In this document: positions 40,097 through 52,315 of the stretch, in pieces
Numbering within the stretch: the first letter of the stretch is position 1
How the letters are laid out: each line of letters starts with the position of its first letter
Source of the DNA: Haliclystus octoradiatus
Lineage: Eukaryota; Cnidaria; Staurozoa; Stauromedusae; Haliclystidae
Reading direction: 5' to 3'
Length of the DNA: 64,000 bases
NCBI GenBank assembly: GCA_916610825.1
Contig: OU744448.1
Coordinates: 16,491,936 to 16,555,935, forward strand
Notes under the pieces: generated by a model
Seen by the model: only the letters and a program-made list of their open reading frames with translations
The model's database searches: none
Told to the model about the DNA's origin: nothing
Program-made: the position numbers and the translations under genes

Positions 40097-43000
40097 GGGC
40101 TCAAAATGACCAAAAACAATGCTTAATTCCAAAGGGAATTCGGAATTAACAAAAACAGCTCAAAATGACCAAAAACAATGCTGAATTCCTAAGGGAATTC
40201 GAATTTGACAAAAACAGCTCATAATGACCAAAAACAATGCTGAATTCCCAAGGGAATTCGAATTTAACAAAAACAGCTCAAAATGACCAAAAACAATGCT
40301 TAATTCCCAAGGGAAATTGAATTTGACAAAAACAGCTCAAAATGACCAAAAACAATGCTCAATTCTCAAGGGAATTCGAATTTAAGAAAAACAGCTCAAA
40401 ATGACCAAAAACAATGCTTAATTCCCAAGGGAATTCGAATTTGACAAAAACAGCTCAAAATGACCAAAAACAATGCTTAATTCTCAAGGGAATTCGAATT
40501 TGACAAAAACAATTCAAAATGACCAAATACATTGCTTAATTCCAAAGGGAAATCGGAATTAACAAAAACAGCTCAAAATGACCAAAAACAATGCTTAAGT
40601 CCTAAGGGAATTCGAATTTGACAACAACAGCTCAAAATGACCAAAAACAATGCTTAAATCCCAAGGGAATTCGAATTTGATAAAAACAGCTCAAAATGAC
40701 CAAAAACAATGCTTAATTCCCAAGGGAATTCGAATTTGACAAAAACAGCTCAAAATGACCAAAAACAATGTTTAATTCCAAAGGGAATTCGCAATTAACA
40801 AAAACAGCTCAAAATGACCAAAAACAATGCTTAATTCCAAAGGGAATTCGCAATTAACAAAAACAGCTCAAAATGACCAAAAACAATGCTTAATTCTCAA
40901 GGGAATTCGAATTTGACAAAAACAATTCAAAATGACCGAATACATTGCTTAATTCCAAAGGGAATTCGGAATTAACAAAATCAGCTCAAAAAGACCAAAA
41001 ATAATGCTTAATTCCCAAGGAAATTCGAATTTGATAAAAACAGCTCAAAATGACCAAAAACAATGCTGAATTCCCAAGGAAATTCGAATTTGACAAAAAC
41101 AGCTCATAATGACCAAAAACAATGCTCAATTCCCAAGGGAATTCGAATTTAACAAAAACAGCTCAAAATGACCAAAAACAATGCTTAATTCCCAAGGGAA
41201 TTTGAATTTGATAAAAACAGCTTAAAATGACCAAAAACATTGCTTAATTCCCAAAAGAATTCGAATTTGACAAAAACAGCTCAAAATGACCAAAAACAAT
41301 GCTTAATTCCAAAGGGAATTCGGAATTAACAAAAACAGCTCAAAATGACCAAAAACAATGCTGAATTCCCAAGGGAATTCGAATTTGACAAAAACAGCTC
41401 ATAATGACCAAAAACAATGCTCAATTCCCAAGGGAATTCTAATTTAACAAAAACAGTTCAAAATGACCAAAAACAATGCTTAATTCCTAAGGGAATTCGA
41501 ATTTGACAAAAACAGCTCATAATGACCAAAAACAATGCTGAATTCCCAAGGGAATTCGAATTTAACAAAAACAGCTCAAAATGACCAAAAACAATGCTTA
41601 ATTCCCAAGGGAAATTGAATTTGACAAAAACAGCTCAAAATGACCAAAAACAATGCTCAATTCTCAAGGGAATTCGAATTTAAGAAAAACAGCTCAAAAT
41701 GACCAAAAACAATGCTTAATTCCCAAGGGAATTCGAATTTGACAAAAACAGCTCAAAATGACCAAAAACAATGCTTAATTCTCAAGGGAATTCGAATTTG
41801 ACAAAAACAATTCAAAATGACCAAATACATTGCTTAATTCCAAAGGGAAATCGGAATTAACAAAAACAGCTCAAAATGACCAAAAACAATGCTTAAGTCC
41901 TAAGGGAATTCGAATTTGACAACAACAGCTCAAAATGACCAAAAACAATGCTTAAATCCCAAGGGAATTCGAATTTGATAAAAACAGCTCAAAATGACCA
42001 AAAACAATGCTTAATTCCCAAGGGAATTCGAATTTGACAAAAACAGCTCAAAATGACCAAAAACAATGTTTAATTCCAAAGGGAATTCGCAATTAACAAA
42101 AACAGCTCAAAATGACCAAAAACAATGCTTAATTCCAAAGGGAATTCGCAATTAACAAAAACAGCTCAAAATGACCAAAAACAATGCTTAATTCTCAAGG
42201 GAATTCGAATTTGACAAAAACAATTCAAAATGACCGAATACATTGCTTAATTCCCAAGGGAATTCGAATTTGATAAAAACAGCTCAAAATGACCAAAAAC
42301 AATGCTTAAATCCCAAAAGACTTCGAATTTGACAAAAACAGCTCATAATGACCAAAAACAATGCTCAATTCCCAAGGGAATTCGAATTTGAAAAAAACAG
42401 CTCAAAATGACCAAATACAATGCTTAATTCACAAGGGAATTCGAATTTGATAAAAACAGCTCAAAATGACAAAAAACATTGCTTAATTCCCAAGGGAAAT
42501 CGAAATTGACTAAAACAACTCAAAATGACCAAATACAATGTTTAATTCCCAAGGGAATTCGGAATTAACAAAACTGCTCAAAATGACCAAAAACAATGCT
42601 TAATTCCAAAGGAAATTCGAATTTGATAAAAACAGCTCAAAATAACCAAAAACAATGCTTAATTCCCAAGGGAATTCGAATTTGACAAACACAGCTCAAA
42701 ATGACCAAAAACAATGCTTAATTCCAAAGGGAATTCGGAATTAACAAAAACAGCTCAAAATGACCAAAAACAATGCTTAATTCCCAATGGAATTCGAATT
42801 TGATTAAAACAGCTCAAAATGACCAAAAACAATGCTTAATTCTCAAGGGAATTCGAATTTGACAAAAACAATTCAAAATGACCAAATACATTGCTTAATT
42901 CCAAAGGGAAATCGGAATTAACAAAAACAGCTCAAAATGACCAAAAACATTGCTTAAGTCCTAAGGGAATTCGAATTTGACAACAACAGCTCAAAATGAC

Positions 43001-43696
43001 CAAAAACAATGCTTAAATCCCAAGGGGATTCGAATTTGATAAAAACAGCTCAAAATGACCAAAAACAATGCTTAAATCCGAAGGGAATTCGAATTTGATG
43101 AAAACAACTCGAAATGACCAAAAAAAATGCTTAATTCCAAAGGGAATTTGGAATTAACAAAAACAGTTCAAAAAGACCAAAAACAATGCTTAATTGCCAA
43201 GGAAATTCGAATTTGATAAAAACAGCTCAAAATGACCAAAAACAATGTTTGATTCCCAAGGGAATTCGAATTTGACAAAAACAACTCAAAATGACCAAAA
43301 ACAATGCTTAAATCCCAAAAGACTTCGAATTTGACAAAAACAGCTCATAATGACCAAAAACAATGCTCAATTCCCAAGGGAATTCGAATTTGAAAAAAAC
43401 AGCTCAAAATGACCAAATACAATGCTTAATTCACAAGGGAATTCGAATTTGATAAAAACAGCTCAAAATGACAAAAAACATTGCTTAATTCCCAAGGGAA
43501 ATCGAATTTGACAAAAACAACTCAAAATGACCAAACACAATGCTTAATTCCCAAGAAAATTCGGAATTAACAAAAACAGCTCAAAGTGACCAAAAACAAT
43601 GTTTGATTCCCAAGGGAATTCGAATTTGACAAAAACAACTCAAAATGTCCAAATACAATGCTTAATTCCCAAGAGAATTCGAATTTGACAAAAAAA
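40097..43696 (+). repeat. HOR unit 13, 61 monomers, 3,600 bp, Y only
   Basis: Delimited by GGGCTC at 40097 and GGTCTC at 43697. Block Y near 43024. It sits at an exact 3,600-base offset from unit 12 over most of its length. A segment of about 527 bp at 40955-41481, with the AAATCAGCTC and CTAATTTAAC monomers, has no counterpart at the matching place in unit 12. Confidence 0.85.
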
Positions 43697-46600
43697 GGTC
43701 TCAAAATGACCAAAAACAATGCTTAATTCCAAAGGGAATTCGGAATTAACAAAAACAGCTCAAAATGACCAAAAACAATGCTGAATTCCTAAGGGAATTC
43801 GAATTTGACAAAAACAGCTCATAATGACCAAAAACAATGCTGAATTCCCAAGGGAATTCGAATTTAACAAAAACAGCTCAAAATGACCAAAAACAATGCT
43901 TAATTCCCAAGGGAAATTGAATTTGACAAAAACAGCTCAAAATGACCAAAAACAATGCTCAATTCTCAAGGGAATTCGAATTTAAGAAAAACAGCTCAAA
44001 ATGACCAAAAACAATGCTTAATTCCCAAGGGAATTCGAATTTGACAAAAACAGCTCAAAATGACCAAAAACAATGCTTAATTCTCAAGGGAATTCGAATT
44101 TGACAAAAACAATTCAAAATGACCAAATACATTGCTTAATTCCAAAGGGAAATCGGAATTAACAAAAACAGCTCAAAATGACCAAAAACAATGCTTAAGT
44201 CCTAAGGGAATTCGAATTTGACAACAACAGCTCAAAATGACCAAAAACAATGCTTAAATCCCAAGGGAATTCGAATTTGATAAAAACAGCTCAAAATGAC
44301 CAAAAACAATGCTTAATTCCCAAGGGAATTCGAATTTGACAAAAACAGCTCAAAATGACCAAAAACAATGTTTAATTCCAAAGGGAATTCGCAATTAACA
44401 AAAACAGCTCAAAATGACCAAAAACAATGCTTAATTCCAAAGGGAATTCGCAATTAACAAAAACAGCTCAAAATGACCAAAAACAATGCTTAATTCTCAA
44501 GGGAATTCGAATTTGACAAAAACAATTCAAAATGACCGAATACATTGCTTAATTCCCAAGGGAATTCGAATTTGATAAAAACAGCTCAAAATGACCAAAA
44601 ACAATGCTTAAATCCCAAAAGACTTCGAATTTGACAAAAACAGCTCATAATGACCAAAAACAATGCTCAATTCCCAAGGGAATTCGAATTTGAAAAAAAC
44701 AGCTCAAAATGACCAAATACAATGCTTAATTCACAAGGGAATTCGAATTTGATAAAAACAGCTCAAAATGACAAAAAACATTGCTTAATTCCCAAGGGAA
44801 ATCGAATTTGACAAAAACAACTCAAAATGACCAAACACAATGCTTAATTCCCAAGGAAATTCGGAATTAACAAAAACAGCTCAAAGTGACCAAAAACAAT
44901 GCTTAATTCCCAATGGAATTCGAATTTGATAAAAACAGCTCAAAATGACCAAAAACAATGCTTAATTCTCAAGGGAATTCGAATTTGACAAAAACAATTC
45001 AAAATGACCAAATACATTGCTTAATTCCAAAGGGAAATCGGAATTAACAAAAACAGCTCAAAGTGACCAAAAACAATGCTTAATTCCCAATGGAATTCGA
45101 ATTTGATAAAAACAGCTCAAAATGACCAAAAACAATGCTTAAATCCCAAGGGAATTCGAATTTGATAAAAACAGCTCAAAATGACCAAAAACAATGCTTA
45201 ATTCCCAAGGGAATTCGAATTTGACAAAAACAGCTCAAAATGACCAAAAACAATGTTTAATTCCAAAGGGAATTCGCAATTAACAAAAACAGCTCAAAAT
45301 GACCAAAAACAATGCTTAATTCCAAAGGGAATTCGCAATTAACAAAAACAGCTCAAAATGACCAAAAACAATGCTTAATTCTCAAGGGAATTCGAATTTG
45401 ACAAAAACAATTCAAAATGACCGAATACATTGCTTAATTCCCAAGGGAATTCGAATTTGATAAAAACAGCTCAAAATGACCAAAAACAATGCTTAATTCC
45501 CAAGAGAATTCGAATTTGACAAAAACAGCTCAAAATGACCAAAAACAATGCTTAATTCCAAAGGGAATTCGGAATTAACAAAATCAGCTCAAAAAGACCA
45601 AAAATAATGCTTAATTCCCAAGGAAATTCGAATTTGATAAAAACAGCTCAAAATGACCAAAAACAATGCTGAATTCCCAAGGAAATTCGAATTTGACAAA
45701 AACAGCTCATAATGACCAAAAACAATGCTCAATTCCCAAGGGAATTCGAATTTAACAAAAACAGCTCAAAATGACCAAAAACAATGCTTAATTCCCAAGG
45801 GAATTTGAATTTGATAAAAACAGCTTAAAATGACCAAAAACATTGCTTAATTCCCAAAAGAATTCGAATTTGACAAAAACAGCTCAAAATGACCAAAAAC
45901 AATGCTTAATTCCAAAGGGAATTCGGAATTAACAAAAACAGCTCAAAATGACCAAAAACAATGCTGAATTCCCAAGGGAATTCGAATTTGACAAAAACAG
46001 CTCATAATGACCAAAAACAATGCTCAATTCCCAAGGGAATTCTAATTTAACAAAAACAGTTCAAAATGACCAAAAACAATGCTTAATTCCTAAGGGAATT
46101 CGAATTTGACAAAAACAGCTCATAATGACCAAAAACAATGCTGAATTCCCAAGGGAATTCGAATTTAACAAAAACAGCTCAAAATGACCAAAAACAATGC
46201 TTAATTCCCAAGGGAAATTGAATTTGACAAAAACAGCTCAAAATGACCAAAAACAATGCTCAATTCTCAAGGGAATTCGAATTTAAGAAAAACAGCTCAA
46301 AATGACCAAAAACAATGCTTAATTCCCAAGGGAATTCGAATTTGACAAAAACAGCTCAAAATGACCAAAAACAATGCTTAATTCTCAAGGGAATTCGAAT
46401 TTGACAAAAACAATTCAAAATGACCAAATACATTGCTTAATTCCAAAGGGAAATCGGAATTAACAAAAACAGCTCAAAATGACCAAAAACAATGCTTAAG
46501 TCCTAAGGGAATTCGAATTTGACAACAACAGCTCAAAATGACCAAAAACAATGCTTAAATCCCAAGGGAATTCGAATTTGATAAAAACAGCTCAAAATGA

Positions 46601-48299
46601 CCAAAAACAATGCTTAATTCCCAAGGGAATTCGAATTTGACAAAAACAGCTCAAAATGACCAAAAACAATGTTTAATTCCAAAGGGAATTCGCAATTAAC
46701 AAAAACAGCTCAAAATGACCAAAAACAATGCTTAATTCCAAAGGGAATTCGCAATTAACAAAAACAGCTCAAAATGACCAAAAACAATGCTTAATTCTCA
46801 AGGGAATTCGAATTTGACAAAAACAATTCAAAATGACCGAATACATTGCTTAATTCCCAAGGGAATTCGAATTTGATAAAAACAGCTCAAAATGACCAAA
46901 AACAATGCTTAAATCCCAAAAGACTTCGAATTTGACAAAAACAGCTCATAATGACCAAAAACAATGCTCAATTCCCAAGGGAATTCGAATTTGAAAAAAA
47001 CAGCTCAAAATGACCAAATACAATGCTTAATTCACAAGGGAATTCGAATTTGATAAAAACAGCTCAAAATGACAAAAAACATTGCTTAATTCCCAAGGGA
47101 AATCGAAATTGACTAAAACAACTCAAAATGACCAAATACAATGTTTAATTCCCAAGGGAATTCGGAATTAACAAAACTGCTCAAAATGACCAAAAACAAT
47201 GCTTAATTCCAAAGGAAATTCGAATTTGATAAAAACAGCTCAAAATAACCAAAAACAATGCTTAATTCCCAAGGGAATTCGAATTTGACAAACACAGCTC
47301 AAAATGACCAAAAACAATGCTTAATTCCAAAGGGAATTCGGAATTAACAAAAACAGCTCAAAATGACCAAAAACAATGCTTAATTCCCAATGGAATTCGA
47401 ATTTGATTAAAACAGCTCAAAATGACCAAAAACAATGCTTAATTCTCAAGGGAATTCGAATTTGACAAAAACAATTCAAAATGACCAAATACATTGCTTA
47501 ATTCCAAAGGGAAATCGGAATTAACAAAAACAGCTCAAAATGACCAAAAACATTGCTTAAGTCCTAAGGGAATTCGAATTTGACAACAACAGCTCAAAAT
47601 GACCAAAAACAATGCTTAAATCCCAAGGGGATTCGAATTTGATAAAAACAGCTCAAAATGACCAAAAACAATGCTTAAATCCGAAGGGAATTCGAATTTG
47701 ATGAAAACAACTCGAAATGACCAAAAAAAATGCTTAATTCCAAAGGGAATTTGGAATTAACAAAAACAGTTCAAAAAGACCAAAAACAATGCTTAATTGC
47801 CAAGGAAATTCGAATTTGATAAAAACAGCTCAAAATGACCAAAAACAATGTTTGATTCCCAAGGGAATTCGAATTTGACAAAAACAATTCAAAATGACCA
47901 AAAACAATGCTTAAATCCCAAAAGACTTCGAATTTGACAAAAACAGCTCATAATGACCAAAAACAATGCTCAATTCCCAAGGGAATTCGAATTTGAAAAA
48001 AACAGCTCAAAATGACCAAATACAATGCTTAATTCACAAGGGAATTCGAATTTGATAAAAACAGCTCAAAATGACAAAAAACATTGCTTAATTCCCAAGG
48101 GAAATCGAATTTGACAAAAACAACTCAAAATGACCAAACACAATGCTTAATTCCCAAGAAAATTCGGAATTAACAAAAACAGCTCAAAGTGACCAAAAAC
48201 AATGTTTGATTCCCAAGGGAATTCGAATTTGACAAAAACAACTCAAAATGTCCAAATACAATGCTTAATTCCCAAGAGAATTCGAATTTGACAAAAAAA
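43697..48299 (+). repeat. HOR unit 14, 78 monomers, 4,603 bp, Y only
   Basis: Delimited by GGTCTC at 43697 and 48300. Block Y near 47627. The stretch 45548-48299 repeats 40945-43696 at an offset of 4,603. A junction near 45058 repeats the AAAGTGACC and CCAATGG monomers, and one near 45490 introduces a CCAAGAG monomer. Confidence 0.85.
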
Positions 48300-51016
48300 G
48301 GTCTCAAAATGACCAAAAACAATGCTTAATTCCAAAGGGAATTCGGAATTAACAAAAACAGCTCAAAATGACCAAAAACAATGCTGAATTCCTAAGGGAA
48401 TTCGAATTTGACAAAAACAGCTCATAATGACCAAAAACAATGCTGAATTCCCAAGGGAATTCGAATTTAACAAAAACAGCTCAAAATGACCAAAAACAAT
48501 GCTTAATTCCCAAGGGAAATTGAATTTGACAAAAACAGCTCAAAATGACCAAAAACAATGCTCAATTCTCAAGGGAATTCGAATTTAAGAAAAACAGCTC
48601 AAAATGACCAAAAACAATGCTTAATTCCCAAGGGAATTCGAATTTGACAAAAACAGCTCAAAATGACCAAAAACAATGCTTAATTCTCAAGGGAATTCGA
48701 ATTTGACAAAAACAATTCAAAATGACCAAATACATTGCTTAATTCCAAAGGGAAATCGGAATTAACAAAAACAGCTCAAAATGACCAAAAACAATGCTTA
48801 AGTCCTAAGGGAATTCGAATTTGACAACAACAGCTCAAAATGACCAAAAACAATGCTTAAATCCCAAGGGAATTCGAATTTGATAAAAACAGCTCAAAAT
48901 GACCAAAAACAATGCTTAATTCCCAAGGGAATTCGAATTTGACAAAAACAGCTCAAAATGACCAAAAACAATGTTTAATTCCAAAGGGAATTCGCAATTA
49001 ACAAAAACAGCTCAAAATGACCAAAAACAATGCTTAATTCCAAAGGGAATTCGCAATTAACAAAAACAGCTCAAAATGACCAAAAACAATGCTTAATTCT
49101 CAAGGGAATTCGAATTTGACAAAAACAATTCAAAATGACCGAATACATTGCTTAATTCCCAAGGGAATTCGAATTTGATAAAAACAGCTCAAAATGACCA
49201 AAAACAATGCTTAAATCCCAAAAGACTTCGAATTTGACAAAAACAGCTCATAATGACCAAAAACAATGCTCAATTCCCAAGGGAATTCGAATTTGAAAAA
49301 AACAGCTCAAAATGACCAAATACAATGCTTAATTCACAAGGGAATTCGAATTTGATAAAAACAGCTCAAAATGACAAAAAACATTGCTTAATTCCCAAGG
49401 GAAATCGAATTTGACAAAAACAACTCAAAATGACCAAACACAATGCTTAATTCCCAAGGAAATTCGGAATTAACAAAAACAGCTCAAAGTGACCAAAAAC
49501 AATGCTTAATTCCCAATGGAATTCGAATTTGATAAAAACAGCTCAAAATGACCAAAAACAATGCTTAATTCTCAAGGGAATTCGAATTTGACAAAAACAA
49601 TTCAAAATGACCAAATACATTGCTTAATTCCAAAGGGAAATCGGAATTAACAAAAACAGCTCAAAATGACCAAAAACAATGCTTAAGTCCTAAGGGAATT
49701 CGAATTTGACAACAACAGCTCAAAATGACCAAAAACAATGCTTAAATCCTAAGGGAATTCGAATTTGATAAAAACAGCTCAAAATGACCAAAAACAATGC
49801 TTAAATCCGAAGGGAATTAGAATTTGAAAAAAACAACTCGAAATGACCAAAAAAAAAAAGCTTAATTCCAAAGGGAATTTGTAATTAACAAAAACAGTTC
49901 AAAAAGACCAAAAACAATGCTTAATTGCCAAGGAAATTCGAATTTGATAAAAACAGCTCAAAATGACCAAAAACAATGTTTAATTCCCAAGGGAATTCGA
50001 ATTTGACAAAAACAACTTAAAATGACCAAATACAATGCTTAATTCCCAAGAGAATTCGAATTTGACAAAAACAGCTCAAAATGACCAAAAACAATGCTTA
50101 ATTCCAAAGGGAATTCGGAATTAACAAAATCAGCTCAAAAAGACCAAAAATAATGCTTAATTCCCAAGGAAATTCGAATTTGATAAAAACAGCTCAAAAT
50201 GACCAAAAACAATGCTGAATTCCCAAGGAAATTCGAATTTGACAAAAACAGCTCATAATGACCAAAAACAATGCTCAATTCCCAAGGGAATTCGAATTTA
50301 ACAAAAACAGCTCAAAATGACCAAAAACAATGCTTAATTCCCAAGGGAATTTGAATTTGATAAAAACAGCTTAAAATGACCAAAAACATTGCTTAATTCC
50401 CAAAAGAATTCGAATTTGACAAAAACAGCTCAAAATGACCAAAAACAATGCTTAATTCCAAAGGGAATTCGGAATTAACAAAAACAGCTCAAAATGACCA
50501 AAAACAATGCTGAATTCCCAAGGGAATTCGAATTTGACAAAAACAGCTCATAATGACCAAAAACAATGCTCAATTCCCAAGGGAATTCTAATTTAACAAA
50601 AACAGTTCAAAATGACCAAAAACAATGCTTAATTCCCAAGGGAATTCGAATTTGACAAAAACAGCTCAAAATGACCAAATACAATGCTTAATTCACAAGG
50701 GAATTCGAATGTGATAAAAACAGCTCAAAATGACAAAAAACATTGCTTAATTCCCAAGGGAAATCGAAATTGACAAAAACAACTCAAAATGACCAAATAC
50801 AATGTTTAATTCCCAAGGGAATTCGGAATTAACAAAACTGCTCAAAATGACCAAAAACAATGCTTAATTCCAAAGGAAATTCGAATTTGATAAAAACAGC
50901 TCAAAATGACCAAAAACAATGTTTGATTCCCAAGGGAATTCGAATTTGACAAAAACAACTCAAAATGTCCAAATACAATGCTTAATTCCCAAGAGAATTC
51001 GAATTTGACAAAAAAA
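48300..51016 (+). repeat. HOR unit 15, 46 monomers, 2,717 bp
   Basis: Delimited by GGTCTC at 48300 and its altered form AGTCTC at 51017. Block X returns here with HindIII at 49858 (A11), 14.5 kb after the previous one. Private GGGAATTAGAATTTG near 49815. From about 50770 the variant GAAATTGACAAAAAC replaces GAAATTGACTAAAAC of the left part of the array. Confidence 0.85.
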
Positions 51017-52315
51017 AGTCTCAAAATGACCAAAAACAATGCTTAATTCCAAAGGGAATTCGGAATTAACAAATCAGCTCAAAATGACCAAAAACAATGC
51101 TGAATTCCTAAGGGAATTCGAATTTGACAAAAACAGCTCATAATGACCAAAAACAATGCTGAATTCCCAAGGGAATTCGAATTTAACAAAAACAGCTCAA
51201 AATGACCAAAAACAATGCTTAATTCCCAAGGGAAATTGAATTTGACAAAAACAGCTCAAAATGACCAAAAACAATGCTCAATTCTCAAGGGAATTCGAAT
51301 TTAAGAAAAACAGCTCAAAATGACCAAAAACAATGCTTAATTCCCAAGGGAATTCGAATTTGACAAAAACAGCTCAAAATGACCAAAAACAATGCTTAAT
51401 TCTCAAGGGAATTCGAATTTGACAAAAACAATTCAAAATGACCAAATACATTGCTTAATTCCAAAGGGAAATCGGAATTAACAAAAACAGCTCAAAATGA
51501 CCAAAAACAATGCTTAAGTCCTAAGGGAATTCGAATTTGACAACAACAGCTCAAAATGACCAAAAACAATGCTTAAATCACAAGGGAATTCGAATTTGAT
51601 AAAAACAGCTCAAAATGACCAAAAACAATGCTTAATTCCCAAGGAAATTCGAATTTGACAAAAACAGCTCAAAATGACCAAAAACAATGCTTAATTCCAA
51701 AGGGAATTCGCAATTAACAAAAACAGCTCAAAATGACCAAAAACAATGCTTAATTCCAAAGGGAATTCGCAATTAACAAAAACAGCTCAAAATGAGCAAA
51801 AACAATGCTTAATTCTCAAGAGAATTCGAATTTGACAAAAACAATTCAAAATGACCGAATACATTGCTTAATTCCCAAGGGAATTCGAATTTGATAAAAA
51901 CAGCTCAAAATGACCAAAAACAATGCTTAAATCCCAAAAGACTTCGAATTTGACAAAAACAGCTCATAATGATCAAAAACAATGCTCAATTCCCAAGGGA
52001 ATTCGAATTTGAAAAAAACAGCTCAAAATGACCAAATACAATGCTTAATTCACAAGGGAATTCGAATTTGATAAAAACAGCTCAAAATGACAAAAAACAT
52101 TGCTTAATTCCCAAGGGAAATCGAATTTGACAAAAACAACTCAAAATGACCAAACACAATGCTTAATTCCCAAGGAAATTCGGAATTAACAAAAACAGCT
52201 CAAAGTGACCAAAAACAATGTTTGATTCCCAAGGGAATTCGAATTTGACAAAAACAACTCAAAATGTCCAAATACAATGCTTAATTCCCAAGAGAATTCG
52301 AATTTGACAAAAAAA
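51017..52315 (+). repeat. HOR unit 16, 22 monomers, 1,299 bp
   Basis: Delimited by AGTCTC at 51017 and GGTCTC at 52316. A 2-bp shortening gives TTAACAAATCAGCTC near 51067. Private changes include AAATGAGCAAA near 51791 and CTCAAGAGAATTC near 51815. Neither X nor Y block is present. Confidence 0.8.

Larger units (their letters stand above)
37882..49661 (+). repeat. Three tandem copies of a ~3.1-3.6 kb block without HindIII sites
   Basis: Copy 1 is 37882-40955, copy 2 is 41482-45058 and copy 3 is 46085-49661. Offset is exactly 3,600 between copies 1 and 2 and 4,603 between copies 2 and 3. I found only isolated differences: GGGCTC at 40097 in copy 1; ATGTCC near 39693 against ATGACC near 43293; CAACTC near 43286 against CAATTC near 47886. 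Confidence 0.87.

Noticed and set aside
37882-49661. Assembly artefact creating the three near-identical copies
   Set aside because: Copies carry private differences (for example at 40097, near 43293 and near 47886) and different offsets, which argues against a simple duplication error, though it cannot be excluded without reads.
50842-51039. Antisense open reading frame of 65 codons
   Set aside because: Satellite read-through, nearly the same peptide as at 60052-60249; fixed by HOR variants and not by coding selection.
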